Below are positions 1 through 9,120 of a stretch of DNA of 64,000 nucleotides, one piece after another (within the stretch, counting starts at the first letter, position 1; each line of letters opens with the position of its first letter). Below the pieces are notes generated by a model, which worked only from the letters and a program-made list of their open reading frames with translations, did no database searches and was not told the DNA's origin. The position numbers were made by a program, and so were the translations under genes. Source of the stretch: an uncultured Oscillospiraceae bacterium (GTDB lineage: Bacteria; Bacillota; Clostridia; Oscillospirales; Oscillospiraceae); contig CAKUEH010000007.1 of NCBI GenBank assembly GCA_934646185.1, positions 1 to 64,000 of the forward strand. The letters are read 5' to 3'.

Positions 1-40
1 CCCGCAAACAAGTGACCGGCTTGTCTGCGGGGGATTCTTT
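1..40 (+). terminator. Probable terminator of a gene left of the window
   Basis: An imperfect inverted repeat (CCCGCAAACAAG with CTTGTCTGCGGG, one mismatch) around a 7-base loop occupies 1-31 and is followed by a short T-rich stretch. It looks like the end of an upstream plus-strand transcript. The poor T tract keeps confidence modest. The remaining AT-rich stretch to 209 holds nothing I can call a gene. Confidence 0.45.
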
Positions 41-209
41 ATCAATATGAGGGGAAAATGAAAAAGTGTTTATCGCTTCTTGCAAGATTATAATAGCAGG
101 GGTTTATTAAAAAACTTAGCGGCAAGTTTTTAAATAACTATTAAATCTGAAAATTCTTTTTTCGATCAAATGTTTACAAAAATATCACAATTTTTCTCCG
201 TGACCCCCC

Positions 210-238
210 TTGACAAAATCCGGGCATGGGGCTATGAT
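210..238 (+). promoter_or_regulatory. SigmaA promoter of clpB
   Basis: TTGACA at 210-215 and TATGAT at 233-238 are separated by exactly 17 bases, a near-consensus vegetative promoter. The predicted transcription start near 245 lies just upstream of the CIRCE element, so a repressor bound there would block transcription. Confidence 0.85.
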
Positions 239-252
239 GAAGCCAAAATGAA

Positions 253-279
253 TTAGCACTCATAAGTATAGAGTGCTAA
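253..279 (+). promoter_or_regulatory. CIRCE operator (HrcA site)
   Basis: A perfect CIRCE element: TTAGCACTC at 253-261, nine spacer bases, then GAGTGCTAA at 271-279. CIRCE is the binding site of the heat-shock repressor HrcA in Gram-positive bacteria. It lies between the clpB promoter and ribosome binding site, so clpB is inferred to belong to the HrcA regulon here. Confidence 0.95.
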
Positions 280-302
280 CCCCGAAAGAAGAGGTGTGAG
301 AT

Positions 303-2903
303 ATGAACGCACAGAACTATACGCAGAAATCTCTGGAGGCCATTCAGGCCGCGCAGAAGCTGACCATTGAAAACCAGAACCAGCAGATCGAGCAGATCCA
401 TCTGCTCGCCGCGCTTCTGCGGCAGGAAAACGGCCTTGTGCCGCAGCTGCTGAAAAAGATGGGCGTCACGCTGGAGAGCTTTGAGGCCGCGGTGGACGCG
501 GAGCTGGGGAAGCTCCCGCGCGTGACCGGCTCGGGCCGCGAGGCGGATAAGTATTACGTCGCGCGCGCCGTCGATACGGCGCTGAACAGCGCGGAGGATA
601 TCGCAAAGCAGATGAAGGACGAATATGTCTCCGTCGAGCATCTGTTTTTGTCCCTGATCGAAAACGCGGACGCGACGCTCAAAAGCCTGTTCCGCCCGTA
701 CCGGATCACGAAGGAAGCCTGCTTGCAGGCGCTGCAGTCCGTGCGCGGCAACCAGCGCGTGACCTCCGACACGCCGGAGGATACGTATGAGGCGCTTGCC
801 AAATACGGCACGGATCTGGTCAAGCGTGCGCGGGAGCAGAAGATGGATCCGGTCATCGGCCGTGACGACGAGATCCGGAATGTCATCCGCATCCTGTCCC
901 GCAAGACGAAGAACAACCCCGTTCTCATCGGTGAGCCGGGCGTCGGCAAGACGGCCATCGTCGAGGGACTCGCGCAGCGCATCGTCGCGAACGAGGTTCC
1001 GAAGTCCCTGCAGGACAAGACGATCTTCTCGCTCGACATGGGCGCGCTGATCGCGGGCGCAAAATACCGCGGCGAATTTGAAGAGCGGCTGAAGGCCGTG
1101 CTGGCCGAGGTCAAAAAGTCCGAGGGCCGTATCATCCTGTTTATCGACGAGCTGCACACCATCGTCGGCGCGGGCAAGACCGAGGGCTCGATGGACGCGG
1201 GCAATCTGCTGAAGCCGATGCTCGCGCGCGGCGAGCTGCACTGCATCGGCGCGACGACGCTGGACGAGTACCGGCAGTATATCGAAAAGGATCCCGCGCT
1301 CGAGCGCCGGTTCCAGACCGTTCTGGTGCAGGAGCCGACCGTTGAGGATACGATCGCCATCCTGCGTGGTCTGGAATCCCGGTACGAGGTCTTCCACGGC
1401 GTCAAGATCACGGACAACGCGATCATCGCCGCCGCCACGCTCAGCAACCGCTATATCACCGACCGTTTCCTCCCCGACAAGGCCATCGACCTCATCGACG
1501 AGGCCTGCGCCATGATCCGCACGGAGATGGACTCCATGCCGACCGAGCTGGACGTGATCAACCGCAAGATCATCCAGATGCAGATCGAGGAGGCTGCCCT
1601 CAAAAACGAGGACGACGAGCTTTCCAAGGCGCGTCTGGCAGAGCTGCAGAAGGAGCTGGCCGAGCAGCGCGAGACCTTCAACTCCATGAAGGCCAGGTGG
1701 GAAAACGAGAAAAACGCCATCGGCCGCGTGCAGCAGCTGCGCGAACGCATTGAACAGATCAACCGCGATATTGAATCTGCCGAGCAGAGCTATGACCTCG
1801 AAAAGGCCGCGAAGCTGAAATACGGCGATCTGCCCGAGGCGAAAAAGCAGCTCGAACAGGAGGAAAAGCTGGCGCAGAGCGGCAAGGAGACGAGCTTGCT
1901 GCGCAACAAGGTCACGGAGGAGGAGATCGCCAAGATCATCGAGCGCTGGACGGGCATCCCGACTGCGAGACTGATGGAGGGCGAGCGCGACAAGCTGCTG
2001 CATCTGGAAGATACGCTCCACAAACGCGTCGTCGGGCAGGACGAGGCCGTGCGCGTCGTCTCCGAGGCCATCCAGAGAAGCCGGGCCGGCATTCAGGACC
2101 CGAACCGGCCGCTGGGCTCGTTCCTCTTCCTCGGCCCCACGGGCGTCGGCAAGACGGAGCTTGCCAAGACGCTGGCAGAGGCGCTGTTTGACGATGAAAA
2201 GAATCTGGTGCGCATCGACATGTCGGAATACATGGAGAAATTCTCCGTGTCGCGGCTGATCGGCGCGCCTCCCGGATACGTGGGCTATGAAGAGGGCGGC
2301 CAGCTGACCGAGGCTGTGCGCCGCCGTCCGTATTCCGTCATTCTGTTTGACGAGATCGAAAAGGCACACCCGGATGTGTTCAATATCCTCCTGCAGGTGC
2401 TCGACGACGGCCGCATCACCGACTCGCAGGGCAGAACCGTGGACTTCAAGAACACCATCATCATCCTGACCTCGAATCTCGGCTCGCAGGCCATTCTGGA
2501 CGGCATCACGCCGGAGGGCGAGATCTCCGAGGAAGCCAAGCGTGAGGTGCAGGCGCTCCTGCGCCGCAGCTTCCGCCCGGAATTCCTCAACCGCCTCGAC
2601 GAGATCGTGTTCTACAAGCCCCTGTCGAAGGAAAACATCACCGGCATCATTGATCTGCAGATCGCGGCGCTCAATAAGCGCCTTGCCGATAAGCAGCTTA
2701 AATGCGAGCTGACCCCGGCGGCGAAGTCGTTCGTCATCGAAGCGGCCTACGATCCGCAGTTCGGCGCAAGACCGCTGCGCCGGTATTTACAGCACACGGT
2801 TGAAACGCTCCTTGCCCAGCGCATCCTGCGCGGCGACGTGCTCCCCGGCCAGACGCTTGTCTGCGACGAGCAGAACGGCGAGCTGGTCATCAGCGCAAAA
2901 TAA
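303..2903 (+). CDS. clpB: ATP-dependent disaggregase ClpB
   Basis: Cytoplasmic AAA+ chaperone that threads aggregated proteins through a hexameric pore, working with DnaK. The 866-residue length is normal for ClpB. An N-terminal Clp repeat domain precedes the first AAA domain with Walker A GEPGVGKT (residues 210-217); a long coiled-coil middle domain (about 400-530), diagnostic of ClpB against ClpC, follows. The second AAA domain has Walker A GPTGVGKT (611-618). The start is the ATG after GAAGAGGTG. It stands alone between its own promoter/CIRCE and a strong terminator, so it is monocistronic and heat-inducible by inference. Confidence 0.97.
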   Translation: MNAQNYTQKSLEAIQAAQKLTIENQNQQIEQIHLLAALLRQENGLVPQLLKKMGVTLESFEAAVDAELGKLPRVTGSGREADKYYVARAVDTALNSAEDIAKQMKDEYVSVEHLFLSLIENADATLKSLFRPYRITKEACLQALQSVRGNQRVTSDTPEDTYEALAKYGTDLVKRAREQKMDPVIGRDDEIRNVIRILSRKTKNNPVLIGEPGVGKTAIVEGLAQRIVANEVPKSLQDKTIFSLDMGALIAGAKYRGEFEERLKAVLAEVKKSEGRIILFIDELHTIVGAGKTEGSMDAGNLLKPMLARGELHCIGATTLDEYRQYIEKDPALERRFQTVLVQEPTVEDTIAILRGLESRYEVFHGVKITDNAIIAAATLSNRYITDRFLPDKAIDLIDEACAMIRTEMDSMPTELDVINRKIIQMQIEEAALKNEDDELSKARLAELQKELAEQRETFNSMKARWENEKNAIGRVQQLRERIEQINRDIESAEQSYDLEKAAKLKYGDLPEAKKQLEQEEKLAQSGKETSLLRNKVTEEEIAKIIERWTGIPTARLMEGERDKLLHLEDTLHKRVVGQDEAVRVVSEAIQRSRAGIQDPNRPLGSFLFLGPTGVGKTELAKTLAEALFDDEKNLVRIDMSEYMEKFSVSRLIGAPPGYVGYEEGGQLTEAVRRRPYSVILFDEIEKAHPDVFNILLQVLDDGRITDSQGRTVDFKNTIIILTSNLGSQAILDGITPEGEISEEAKREVQALLRRSFRPEFLNRLDEIVFYKPLSKENITGIIDLQIAALNKRLADKQLKCELTPAAKSFVIEAAYDPQFGARPLRRYLQHTVETLLAQRILRGDVLPGQTLVCDEQNGELVISAK

Positions 2904-2908
2904 AATAC

Positions 2909-2950
2909 AAGGGCCCTGCCGCAGCAGGTTTTGCGGCAGGGCCTTTTATC
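2909..2950 (+). terminator. Terminator of clpB
   Basis: A GC-rich stem (GGCCCTGCCGCA pairing with TGCGGCAGGGCC) closed by a short loop and followed by TTTT begins six bases after the clpB stop. It is a classic rho-independent terminator. Confidence 0.9.
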
Positions 2951-2957
2951 ATGTGTT

Positions 2958-3392
2958 CGCACCAAAGGCTCCCCTTGGGCTCAAGGGGCCGATTCCCCCT
3001 ATCAGGGGGAAATGGCCCGAAGGGCCAAAAGGGGTAGGGACGCTGTCAGCGAAGCTGACTGAGGGGATTCGAACCCCGCAAATCCCGGAGCACTTCGACA
3101 TACGCACAATTTTGGTAGGGGCGGGGCTCTGCTCCGCACGGCAGAACGCACCGTATTTACGAAAATCTGCGGCGAATTCGTAACTTCCCAACGGGCCGAC
3201 AGAGTCGTCGGCCCCTACAACGAGGCTCTAATCTTCAGTACCCTGTAGGGGCGGACGACTCTGTCCGCCCGCAGAATGCACCAATTCTACGGAAATCCTC
3301 GGCGGATTCGCAACTTCCTCAAGGGCCGATGTGGGCATCGGCCCCTACAGACCGCTCCCGAGGCTCCTTGGGCGGCAAGGAAAGGCATGCCG
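2958..3392. repeat. Modular hairpin repeat, locus 1 (convergent clpB/mgtC gap)
   Basis: This gene-free gap holds every module of a repeat family seen nine times in the window. An AGGCTCCCCTT/AAGGGG palindrome starts near 2966. A TCAGCGAAGCTGA hairpin joined to GAGGGGATTCGAA lies at about 3046-3073. Three GGGCCGA- or GGGCGGA-type stem-loops ending in CCCCTACA lie near 3198, 3247 and 3327, separated by spacers with the GCAGAATGCACC...GGCGAATTCG signature. No open reading frame looks coding. Confidence 0.85.
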
Positions 3393-3395
3393 CGC

Positions 3396-4115
3396 TTAAT
3401 TCATCTCCTCGATATAATACACATAATCCAGCGATTTGAGCGCCTCGATGATCTCGCCGTGCTTTTTATACTGCTTGAGCTCCGGACTGTCGACCGTAAA
3501 GGAGACGGTAAAGACGCTGAGGCCGGAATTCAGGTAGGCTGGATTCGACTCGATATCGTCGATGCGCATGCCGAGGGCGCGGACGGTCGATACGAAATCC
3601 GGCAGATCCAGCTTGTTTTTCAGCTCCAGATGCACCTCGAAGTGGTTCGAGCGGTCTTTTAAATGCGTTTCCAGCGCGGGCAGGCCCGACATGCTGCACA
3701 GCAGTGCCGCAAACAGCACCAGCGCCAGCGTATAGAGCCCCGCGCCGAGCGCGAGCCCCACGATCCCGCAACACCAGAGGCCGACCGAGGTCGTGAGCCC
3801 CTTGATCTGGTTTTTGGAGCTGAAGAGGATGGAATTGCCGCTGATGGTCGTGATGCCGATGACGGCGGCCGCGGATAAAACCGGGATCGTGACCGGCAGG
3901 ATATCCATGAGATACTGGTCGATGAGCATCGTGGCCGTGCCCGCGAGACTCACGAGGATGAAGGTGCGAAGACCGGCGGAGTGCCGCTTGCTCGAGCGCT
4001 CGCAGCCGATGATGGCGGCCAGCGCCATGCTGAGGGCCAGCCGGAGAAAAATGGAGCCGAGCGTCAGCTCCGCGCTCCACGGGCCGAGAAGCCCCGCGAT
4101 CCAATCCGTTTTCAT
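3396..4115 (-). CDS. MgtC/SapB family membrane protein
   Basis: A 239-residue protein with four to five hydrophobic segments in its N-terminal 130 residues. It carries the family signature around IGCERSSKRHSAGLRT (residues about 36-51), followed by a soluble ACT-like C-terminal domain that ends near the stop. MgtC/SapB proteins sit in the cytoplasmic membrane and are linked to magnesium stress and ATP synthase modulation in other bacteria; the exact role here is unknown. The ribosome binding site AGGAGGT lies in the 3' end of the upstream antiporter gene, six bases away, so the two are co-transcribed and may share an ion-homeostasis role. Confidence 0.85.
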   Translation of the reverse strand: MKTDWIAGLLGPWSAELTLGSIFLRLALSMALAAIIGCERSSKRHSAGLRTFILVSLAGTATMLIDQYLMDILPVTIPVLSAAAVIGITTISGNSILFSSKNQIKGLTTSVGLWCCGIVGLALGAGLYTLALVLFAALLCSMSGLPALETHLKDRSNHFEVHLELKNKLDLPDFVSTVRALGMRIDDIESNPAYLNSGLSVFTVSFTVDSPELKQYKKHGEIIEALKSLDYVYYIEEMN

Positions 4116-4121
4116 ATGCCG

Positions 4122-5579
4122 TTACCTCCTGAGATAGAAAAATCTGCGCTGCGCCTGCGTCTGGGCCAGCTGCTCCTCCGCCGCCTCGGTAAAGGCGGCC
4201 TCCTCCTCCGACATGTCGCTGCTTAGCGCGGGAAGCTCCTGCTGGATCTTCCGGATGCGCTCGATGAGCAGCTGCACGTCGGTCTTCTTTTCGCCCGTCT
4301 CCGTGACCTCGTCTACGACGGCGACATCCTCGAGTCTCGTGGAATACGATTTGGATAAGTACAGCGCCAGCTTTGCGCAGCCGGGGCCGATGAGCTCGTA
4401 CAGAACGCTCGAAGCCAGAATAATAGTCTGCAGATCGCTGCCCATCGTGCCGCCGAGCGTCCGCGCGCCGAGGGCAGCCAGGCCGATGGCCACGCCTGCC
4501 TGCGGGATGAGCGCGAGCCCCAGATAATTGCGCACCAGCTTGTCTTTTTTGACCAGCCCGCAGCCCAGCCACGCGCCCGCGTATTTGCCGAGGATGCGCA
4601 CGAGGAAATAGCTCACGCCGATCACCAGCAGCGGCACGCCGTTTAAATTCCCGGACGAAGAGACCAGCGCGTCCAGCTGAAACGACATGCCGGAGCGCAC
4701 GAAGAACAGAAGCAGGATCGGCGGACTGAAATAATTGAGCTGCTTGAACAGCTTATCGTCGTCCGCGATGTTCGTATAGACCGTGCCCATCATCATGCAG
4801 CCGAGCAGCGGCGAGATATCCAGCAGCGCGCACACGCCGCAGAACGCGAACAAAAGCGCAACGGAGATAATGAGCTTATTGTCCTTCGAGCGCTTCTGCG
4901 GCATAAGCAGCTTCATGAAAAGCCCGAAGACGCTGCCAAGCAGCAAAACCAGCAGATTCAGAAGCACGGGCTTGCCGAGCGTTTCGAAGGAAAAACCGCC
5001 CGCGCCGCTTAAGGAAGCCAGCGCGACGGAAATGGCGACCGAATAGAGAACCAGCCCCACCACATCGTCCAGCGCCACGACCTGCAGAAGCGTGTCGACA
5101 AAATCGCCCTTCGCGCCGGTCTGCCGGATGGTCATCATCGTGGAGGCCGGAGCCGTCGCCGAGGCGAGGGCTGCGAGCACGATCGAGAACGCCAGATCGA
5201 GCCGGAGCACGAAAAATGTCAGAATAAAAATAAAGACCGAGGCCAGAACGGCTTCGAAGATCGTGATCCAGACGACCTTCATGCCGTTTTTTTTCAGGAC
5301 GGAGAGCTTGAAAAACTCGCCCGTCGAAAACGCGATGAAGGCCAGCGCGATATCGGAAAGAAAATCCGTGCCATCAATGATGCGCTGCGGCACGAGGTTC
5401 AGGACATACGGCCCGATGAGGATCCCCGCAAGGATATAGCCGGTCACGTTCGGCAGCCGCGCGAGCTTTGTCAGCCGCGTCATCGCGAAGCCGGAAAACA
5501 GCATCAGCGCGATGGAAATGATCACGCCCGCGACCGGGCTGGTATTGGCGATCAGGGAAGAGAGCTCCGTAACGTTCAC
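4122..5579 (-). CDS. CPA2-type monovalent cation:proton antiporter
   Basis: A polytopic membrane protein of about 485 residues with roughly 12 hydrophobic helices, then a charged cytoplasmic tail of about 90 residues. ATAPAST and ALDDVVG match the paired functional helices of CPA2 exchangers; the two acidic residues of LDD are those expected for ion translocation. It exchanges Na+ or K+ for protons by family analogy. The start is uncertain. A TTG further upstream (5633) lies inside the promoter, and the only start-like codon near the strong GGAGG (5579-5583) is a GTG at 5579 that overlaps it. GTT or ACG codons sit at the ideal distance. First gene of a two-gene unit with the MgtC protein. Confidence 0.85.
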   Translation of the reverse strand: MNVTELSSLIANTSPVAGVIISIALMLFSGFAMTRLTKLARLPNVTGYILAGILIGPYVLNLVPQRIIDGTDFLSDIALAFIAFSTGEFFKLSVLKKNGMKVVWITIFEAVLASVFIFILTFFVLRLDLAFSIVLAALASATAPASTMMTIRQTGAKGDFVDTLLQVVALDDVVGLVLYSVAISVALASLSGAGGFSFETLGKPVLLNLLVLLLGSVFGLFMKLLMPQKRSKDNKLIISVALLFAFCGVCALLDISPLLGCMMMGTVYTNIADDDKLFKQLNYFSPPILLLFFVRSGMSFQLDALVSSSGNLNGVPLLVIGVSYFLVRILGKYAGAWLGCGLVKKDKLVRNYLGLALIPQAGVAIGLAALGARTLGGTMGSDLQTIILASSVLYELIGPGCAKLALYLSKSYSTRLEDVAVVDEVTETGEKKTDVQLLIERIRKIQQELPALSSDMSEEEAAFTEAAEEQLAQTQAQRRFFYLRR

Positions 5580-5604
5580 CTCCGATTTAACATAGATTTT
5601 ACAT

Positions 5605-5633
5605 AGTGTATCACAACCGGGCGCGTTCTGCAA
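5605..5633 (-). promoter_or_regulatory. Promoter of antiporter-mgtC operon
   Basis: On the minus strand TTGCAG (5628-5633) and TACACT (5605-5610) are 17 bases apart. The predicted start near 5598 excludes translation starts further upstream for the antiporter. Confidence 0.6.
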
Positions 5634-5671
5634 GCTGTTCGTGTCGGAAGAAAATTTCCTGCGAAAAGGGC

Positions 5672-5700
5672 TTGCAATCTCACGGCGGAACCGATACCAT
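5672..5700 (+). promoter_or_regulatory. Promoter of nucleotidyltransferase gene
   Basis: TTGCAA (5672-5677) and TACCAT (5695-5700) with a 17-base spacer, about 30 bases before the start codon. It is divergent from the antiporter promoter. Confidence 0.55.
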
Positions 5701-5731
5701 AGAGACAGAGTAACTTGCAGGAGGCATGCAC

Positions 5732-6649
5732 ATGCAGAAACAAGCGCCGAAGCTCGTCATTATGGCAGCCGGAATGGGCAGCCGCTTCGGCGGGCTCAAG
5801 CAGATGGAGCCTGTCGACCGGGAAGGGCACAGCATCATCGATTTTTCCATGTACGACGCAAGACGCGCGGGCTTCCGCGATCTTGTCTTTATCATCAAGC
5901 GCGAACACGACGCGCTCTTCCGCGAACGCATCGGAAACCGCATGGAGCGGTTTTTCAACGTGGAATACGTCTATCAGGGGCTGACGGACATTCCGGACGG
6001 CTGCACCGTGCCGGAGGGGCGCGTCAAGCCGTGGGGCACGGGACAGGCCGTGGCCTGCTGCCGGAATGTGCTGCACGGGCCGTTTGCGGTCATCAATTCC
6101 GACGACTTTTACGGGCGCACGGCGTTCAGCGAGATCTATGACTTTCTGCGCGCGAACGACGACGAGCACTGCTACGCCATGGTCGGCTACCGGGTGTGCA
6201 ATACCGTGACGGCGTTCGGCTCCGTGGCGCGCGGCGTGTGCGAGGTACAAAACGGGCTGCTCCGGGGCATCACCGAGCGGACGAAGATCTACCAGCGCGG
6301 CGACCACGCCGCCTATACCGAGGACGGCGAGCACTTTGTCGACCTGCCGGGAGACACCATCGTCTCCATGAACATCTGGGGCTTTACCCGGCCGATGGTC
6401 TCGGAGCTCTGGACGCGGCTGGGCACGTTCTTCAAAACGGAGGTCCCGCTGGAGCCGCTGAAGCGCGAGTTTTATCTGCCGAGCGCCGTCAACGGGCAGC
6501 TCGAGGAGGGGACGGCCCGCGTGCGCGTGCTGCCCTGCGAGGAGGTCTGGCACGGCGTGACCTACCGCGAGGATCTGGCCTCCGTCAAGGAGGCGATCTG
6601 CGCGCTCAAGACCGCCGGGGTCTACGAAGAGCGCCTGTGGCCGGACTGA
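5732..6649 (+). CDS. Sugar-nucleotidyltransferase-like protein
   Basis: A 305-residue NTP_transferase-family protein. The N-terminal MAAGMGSRFGGLKQM segment is the nucleotide-binding signature of pyrophosphorylases that join NTPs to sugar phosphates. A second conserved stretch, NSDDFYG, provides the metal-binding acidic pair. The C-terminal third lacks an obvious hexapeptide acyltransferase repeat, so it is not a GlmU type. The substrate cannot be told from sequence; proteins of this kind occur in capsule, choline-phosphate or unknown sugar pathways. I chose the second ATG (5732) because AGGAGG at 5719-5724 is 7 bases upstream of it and only one base from the first. Monocistronic, with its own promoter and terminator. 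Confidence 0.8.
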   Translation: MQKQAPKLVIMAAGMGSRFGGLKQMEPVDREGHSIIDFSMYDARRAGFRDLVFIIKREHDALFRERIGNRMERFFNVEYVYQGLTDIPDGCTVPEGRVKPWGTGQAVACCRNVLHGPFAVINSDDFYGRTAFSEIYDFLRANDDEHCYAMVGYRVCNTVTAFGSVARGVCEVQNGLLRGITERTKIYQRGDHAAYTEDGEHFVDLPGDTIVSMNIWGFTRPMVSELWTRLGTFFKTEVPLEPLKREFYLPSAVNGQLEEGTARVRVLPCEEVWHGVTYREDLASVKEAICALKTAGVYEERLWPD

Positions 6650-6721
6650 GCCTGTTTTGCATTCTGCGGGGCCCCTACAGAGGGTTTGCGCGCTTTGCAC
6701 TGCTTTGCAGGTTGATATGCT

Positions 6722-6767
6722 GAGCGTCCGGCCCAATGGCAGAGCCATTGGGCCGGACGCTCTTTTT
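6722..6767 (+). terminator. Terminator of nucleotidyltransferase gene
   Basis: A perfect 19-bp stem (6722-6740 with 6744-6762), 3-base loop, then TTTTT. The T tract is only on the plus side, so it ends the upstream plus-strand gene rather than the facing aldolase gene. Confidence 0.9.
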
Positions 6768-6780
6768 ACTGCCGGTGGGA

Positions 6781-7860
6781 TCAGGCTTTCTTTCCCGCGA
6801 GGGACTTGCGGTATTTTTCGCTTTCCCAGTTGGCGATGAACTTCTTCGCGGCTTCGCCCATGGTGGACAATTCGTAGCCCGACTTGCGGATGTGCTCCAT
6901 GACGAAGAAGACTGCTGCAAGCGTTTCCGTCAGCGTCAGGGCCTTTTTCGCGTCCATCCGCATGAGCATCTCACCCGTTTTGCTGCTGGCGACGGCCTGT
7001 CCGTCTTCGAAAACCTCTTGATCGAGGAAGAACGTATCCGTCAGGAAGACCATCTGGTCGGGGTACAGCGGCTGCGTCATTAAGAATTCCTGCGTATAGC
7101 CGCCGGTTCGGAACTGTTCTGCCAGATACGGCACGTCGGCGGCATAAATGCCCGCCGCCATTTCGCGCACGGCAATCTTGGGGAACGACGTGCCGGTCAG
7201 GCCGAACATGCGGGCCAGCCGCTCGTTCGCGTCGGTGTGGATAGCGAGGGCCGCATCGGGATCGTCGTCATGGACGATGATGCCGTGGTTCTGCATGAGG
7301 ATGACGGCCGGGACTTTACCCGTCTCTTTTTCCACGCGGCGCAGCTCGTCCCGGATGGCGAAGGTCAGATTCGCGCCGGGGTCGGTGTAGGGCACCCAGC
7401 CCCAGGTGTAGTTTGCTCCGGCAAATGCCTGCGCCGCGATCGGACGGCAGGCCGTGGAGCAGGCCGCGAGATTGGCATAGACGCTGTGCGTGTGTACGAC
7501 GAAGGTTTTCAGAATGGAGTGGAAGCCAGCCTCGACGGACGGCCGCAGGTCGGCAAGACCGTCAATGTGGCGCACGTCCGCCTTTGCACGGGCGGAGCCC
7601 TCTTTTTCCACGTCCGCAAGCTCGGACGGCTCGGTCGTCAGATAGAAATTCCGTAAATCAGCACCATCCAGAACGGCATACGCCTTGTCCGGGCGGATAT
7701 CGCTCAGACAGAAGCCGGAGGCTTTGATCGCCATCAGTCCGCCGGGCAGCTTGACGGAGGTATTGCCTCCGCCGCCCTGCACATAGTCGGCGCGTGCGCC
7801 CGCCGCCCGGGAAACGCGGGCAAAATCGGAAAGCAGCTTTGCGTGCTCTTCAAAAAACAT
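6781..7860 (-). CDS. Class II aldolase, probable rhamnulose-1-phosphate aldolase (RhaE-like)
   Basis: A 359-residue class II aldolase/adducin-family protein. GGGGNTS near residue 30 binds the substrate phosphate; VVHTHS and QNHGIIVH supply the zinc-binding histidines expected of the family. It is much longer than classical RhaD (about 270 residues). It looks more like the aldolase half of RhaE/RhaW-type fusions but has no attached dehydrogenase domain. Position 12 bases after rhaA supports cleavage of L-rhamnulose-1-phosphate to DHAP and lactaldehyde; this substrate is inferred from context. Start at ATG 7860, preceded by AGAGGTG at good spacing; a GTG at 7869 overlaps that site. Confidence 0.8.
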   Translation of the reverse strand: MFFEEHAKLLSDFARVSRAAGARADYVQGGGGNTSVKLPGGLMAIKASGFCLSDIRPDKAYAVLDGADLRNFYLTTEPSELADVEKEGSARAKADVRHIDGLADLRPSVEAGFHSILKTFVVHTHSVYANLAACSTACRPIAAQAFAGANYTWGWVPYTDPGANLTFAIRDELRRVEKETGKVPAVILMQNHGIIVHDDDPDAALAIHTDANERLARMFGLTGTSFPKIAVREMAAGIYAADVPYLAEQFRTGGYTQEFLMTQPLYPDQMVFLTDTFFLDQEVFEDGQAVASSKTGEMLMRMDAKKALTLTETLAAVFFVMEHIRKSGYELSTMGEAAKKFIANWESEKYRKSLAGKKA

Positions 7861-7872
7861 TTCGTTCACCTC

Positions 7873-9108
7873 TTACCGCTTGCTCAGCACGTCGGCTTCG
7901 TAGCGCTTGATCTCGCCGAAGTAATCCTGCGGAATGCTCTCGCGCTGCAGATATTCCTCCCAGACCGCGCCGAACGGCATGGTCTTGAGCTCTTCCTGAC
8001 GAACCATGAGCTCGGTGAAGTTGTTCACATCCTGCAGCGCCTTCAGCGTTTTCGGCTCCAGCAGGGCGTACAGCAGCGCCTTCTGCACGGAATGCAGGCC
8101 TGTGACCCACGCGGAGATGCGGTTGATGGAGGCATCGAAATAGTCGGTTGCGAGGAACACGCGGTCCAGCGCGTCCGCGCGGACGATCTCCTTCATCATT
8201 TCGCGCGTCTCGTCGTCAAACAGCACCACATGGTCGCTGTCCCAGCGCATGGGGCGGGTGATGTGCAGGGCCAGACGGTCGTTGAACAGGAGCATGGAGC
8301 TGATCTTGTCGGAGACAAGCTCGGTCGGGTGATAGTGGCCGTTGTCCATGAGCGGCGTAATGTGACGGGTATTGACGTAATTCGTGCAGAACTCCGCCGA
8401 GCCGACGGTATAGGCTTCCAGACCGATGCCAAAGACCTTGGACTCGATGCACGGGAAGACCTTCGTCTTGTCATACGGAACGGACAGGATCTCATCCATC
8501 GACTGCGCATAGCGGCGGCGCGGAGAGAGACGGTCCGCCGGATAATCCTTATAGCCGTCGGGGATCCAGAAGTTGATGACGCAGGGATTGCCGGTCTCCT
8601 CGGCAAAATATTCCGCGATCGCCATGCAGCGCTTGCCGTGCTCGACCCAGAATTTGCGGACGGTTTCGTCCGGGGACGAGAGCGTCAGGCCGTCCTTGAC
8701 CATGGAGTGGGAGAAGAACGTCGGGTTAAAGTCGATGCCGAGACCGCGCTCCTTGGCATACGCGACCCAGCGGGAAAAATGCTTCGGCTGGATGGCGTCG
8801 CGGTCGGCGAACTCGCCGTCCTCAAAGATAGCGTAGCTTGCGTGCAGATTGAGCTTCTTTTTGCCTGGCGTCAGGCGCAGGACCTCGTCGAAGTCCGCCA
8901 TGAGCTGTTCGGGCGTGGTGGCCTTGCCGGGATAGTTGCCGGTGGTCTGGATGCCGCCGGAGAGGGCCTCCTTCGCGTCAAAGCCGACGACGTCGTCGCC
9001 CTGCCAGCAGTGAACGGAGACGGTCACATTTTTCAGCGTTTCCAATACGGCTTCGGTGTCGACGCCGAGCGCGGCGTAGCGTTCCTTTGCAAGAGAATAA
9101 GCGTTCAT
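7873..9108 (-). CDS. rhaA: L-rhamnose isomerase
   Basis: A 411-residue cytoplasmic enzyme that interconverts L-rhamnose and L-rhamnulose. The whole length matches the RhaA family, including the N-terminal VHCWQGDDV stretch and metal-binding regions around NLHASYA and PWSRG-like segments. Normal family length is about 415-420. GAGGAGG precedes the ATG. It is the middle gene of rhaM-rhaA-aldolase, all on the minus strand with gaps of about 12 bases, so they form one operon. No rhamnulokinase gene is present in the cluster. Confidence 0.95.
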   Translation of the reverse strand: MNAYSLAKERYAALGVDTEAVLETLKNVTVSVHCWQGDDVVGFDAKEALSGGIQTTGNYPGKATTPEQLMADFDEVLRLTPGKKKLNLHASYAIFEDGEFADRDAIQPKHFSRWVAYAKERGLGIDFNPTFFSHSMVKDGLTLSSPDETVRKFWVEHGKRCMAIAEYFAEETGNPCVINFWIPDGYKDYPADRLSPRRRYAQSMDEILSVPYDKTKVFPCIESKVFGIGLEAYTVGSAEFCTNYVNTRHITPLMDNGHYHPTELVSDKISSMLLFNDRLALHITRPMRWDSDHVVLFDDETREMMKEIVRADALDRVFLATDYFDASINRISAWVTGLHSVQKALLYALLEPKTLKALQDVNNFTELMVRQEELKTMPFGAVWEEYLQRESIPQDYFGEIKRYEADVLSKR

Positions 9109-9120
9109 AGTTGTTCCTCC

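Noticed and set aside
58..93. 11-codon frame MKKCLSLLARL preceded by GAGGGG upstream of clpB
   Set aside because: Too short to support and upstream of the clpB promoter, so it cannot be a clpB leader peptide; coincidence is likely.
276..2369. Long minus-strand reading frame opposite clpB
   Set aside because: Antisense to a full-length, motif-complete ClpB; high GC content creates long shadow frames. No ribosome binding site or recognisable domain.
3040..3080. Possible tRNA gene suggested by the GGTTCGAATCCCC-like segment
   Set aside because: No acceptor, D-arm or anticodon arm can be built around it, and the segment recurs as part of a repeat module.
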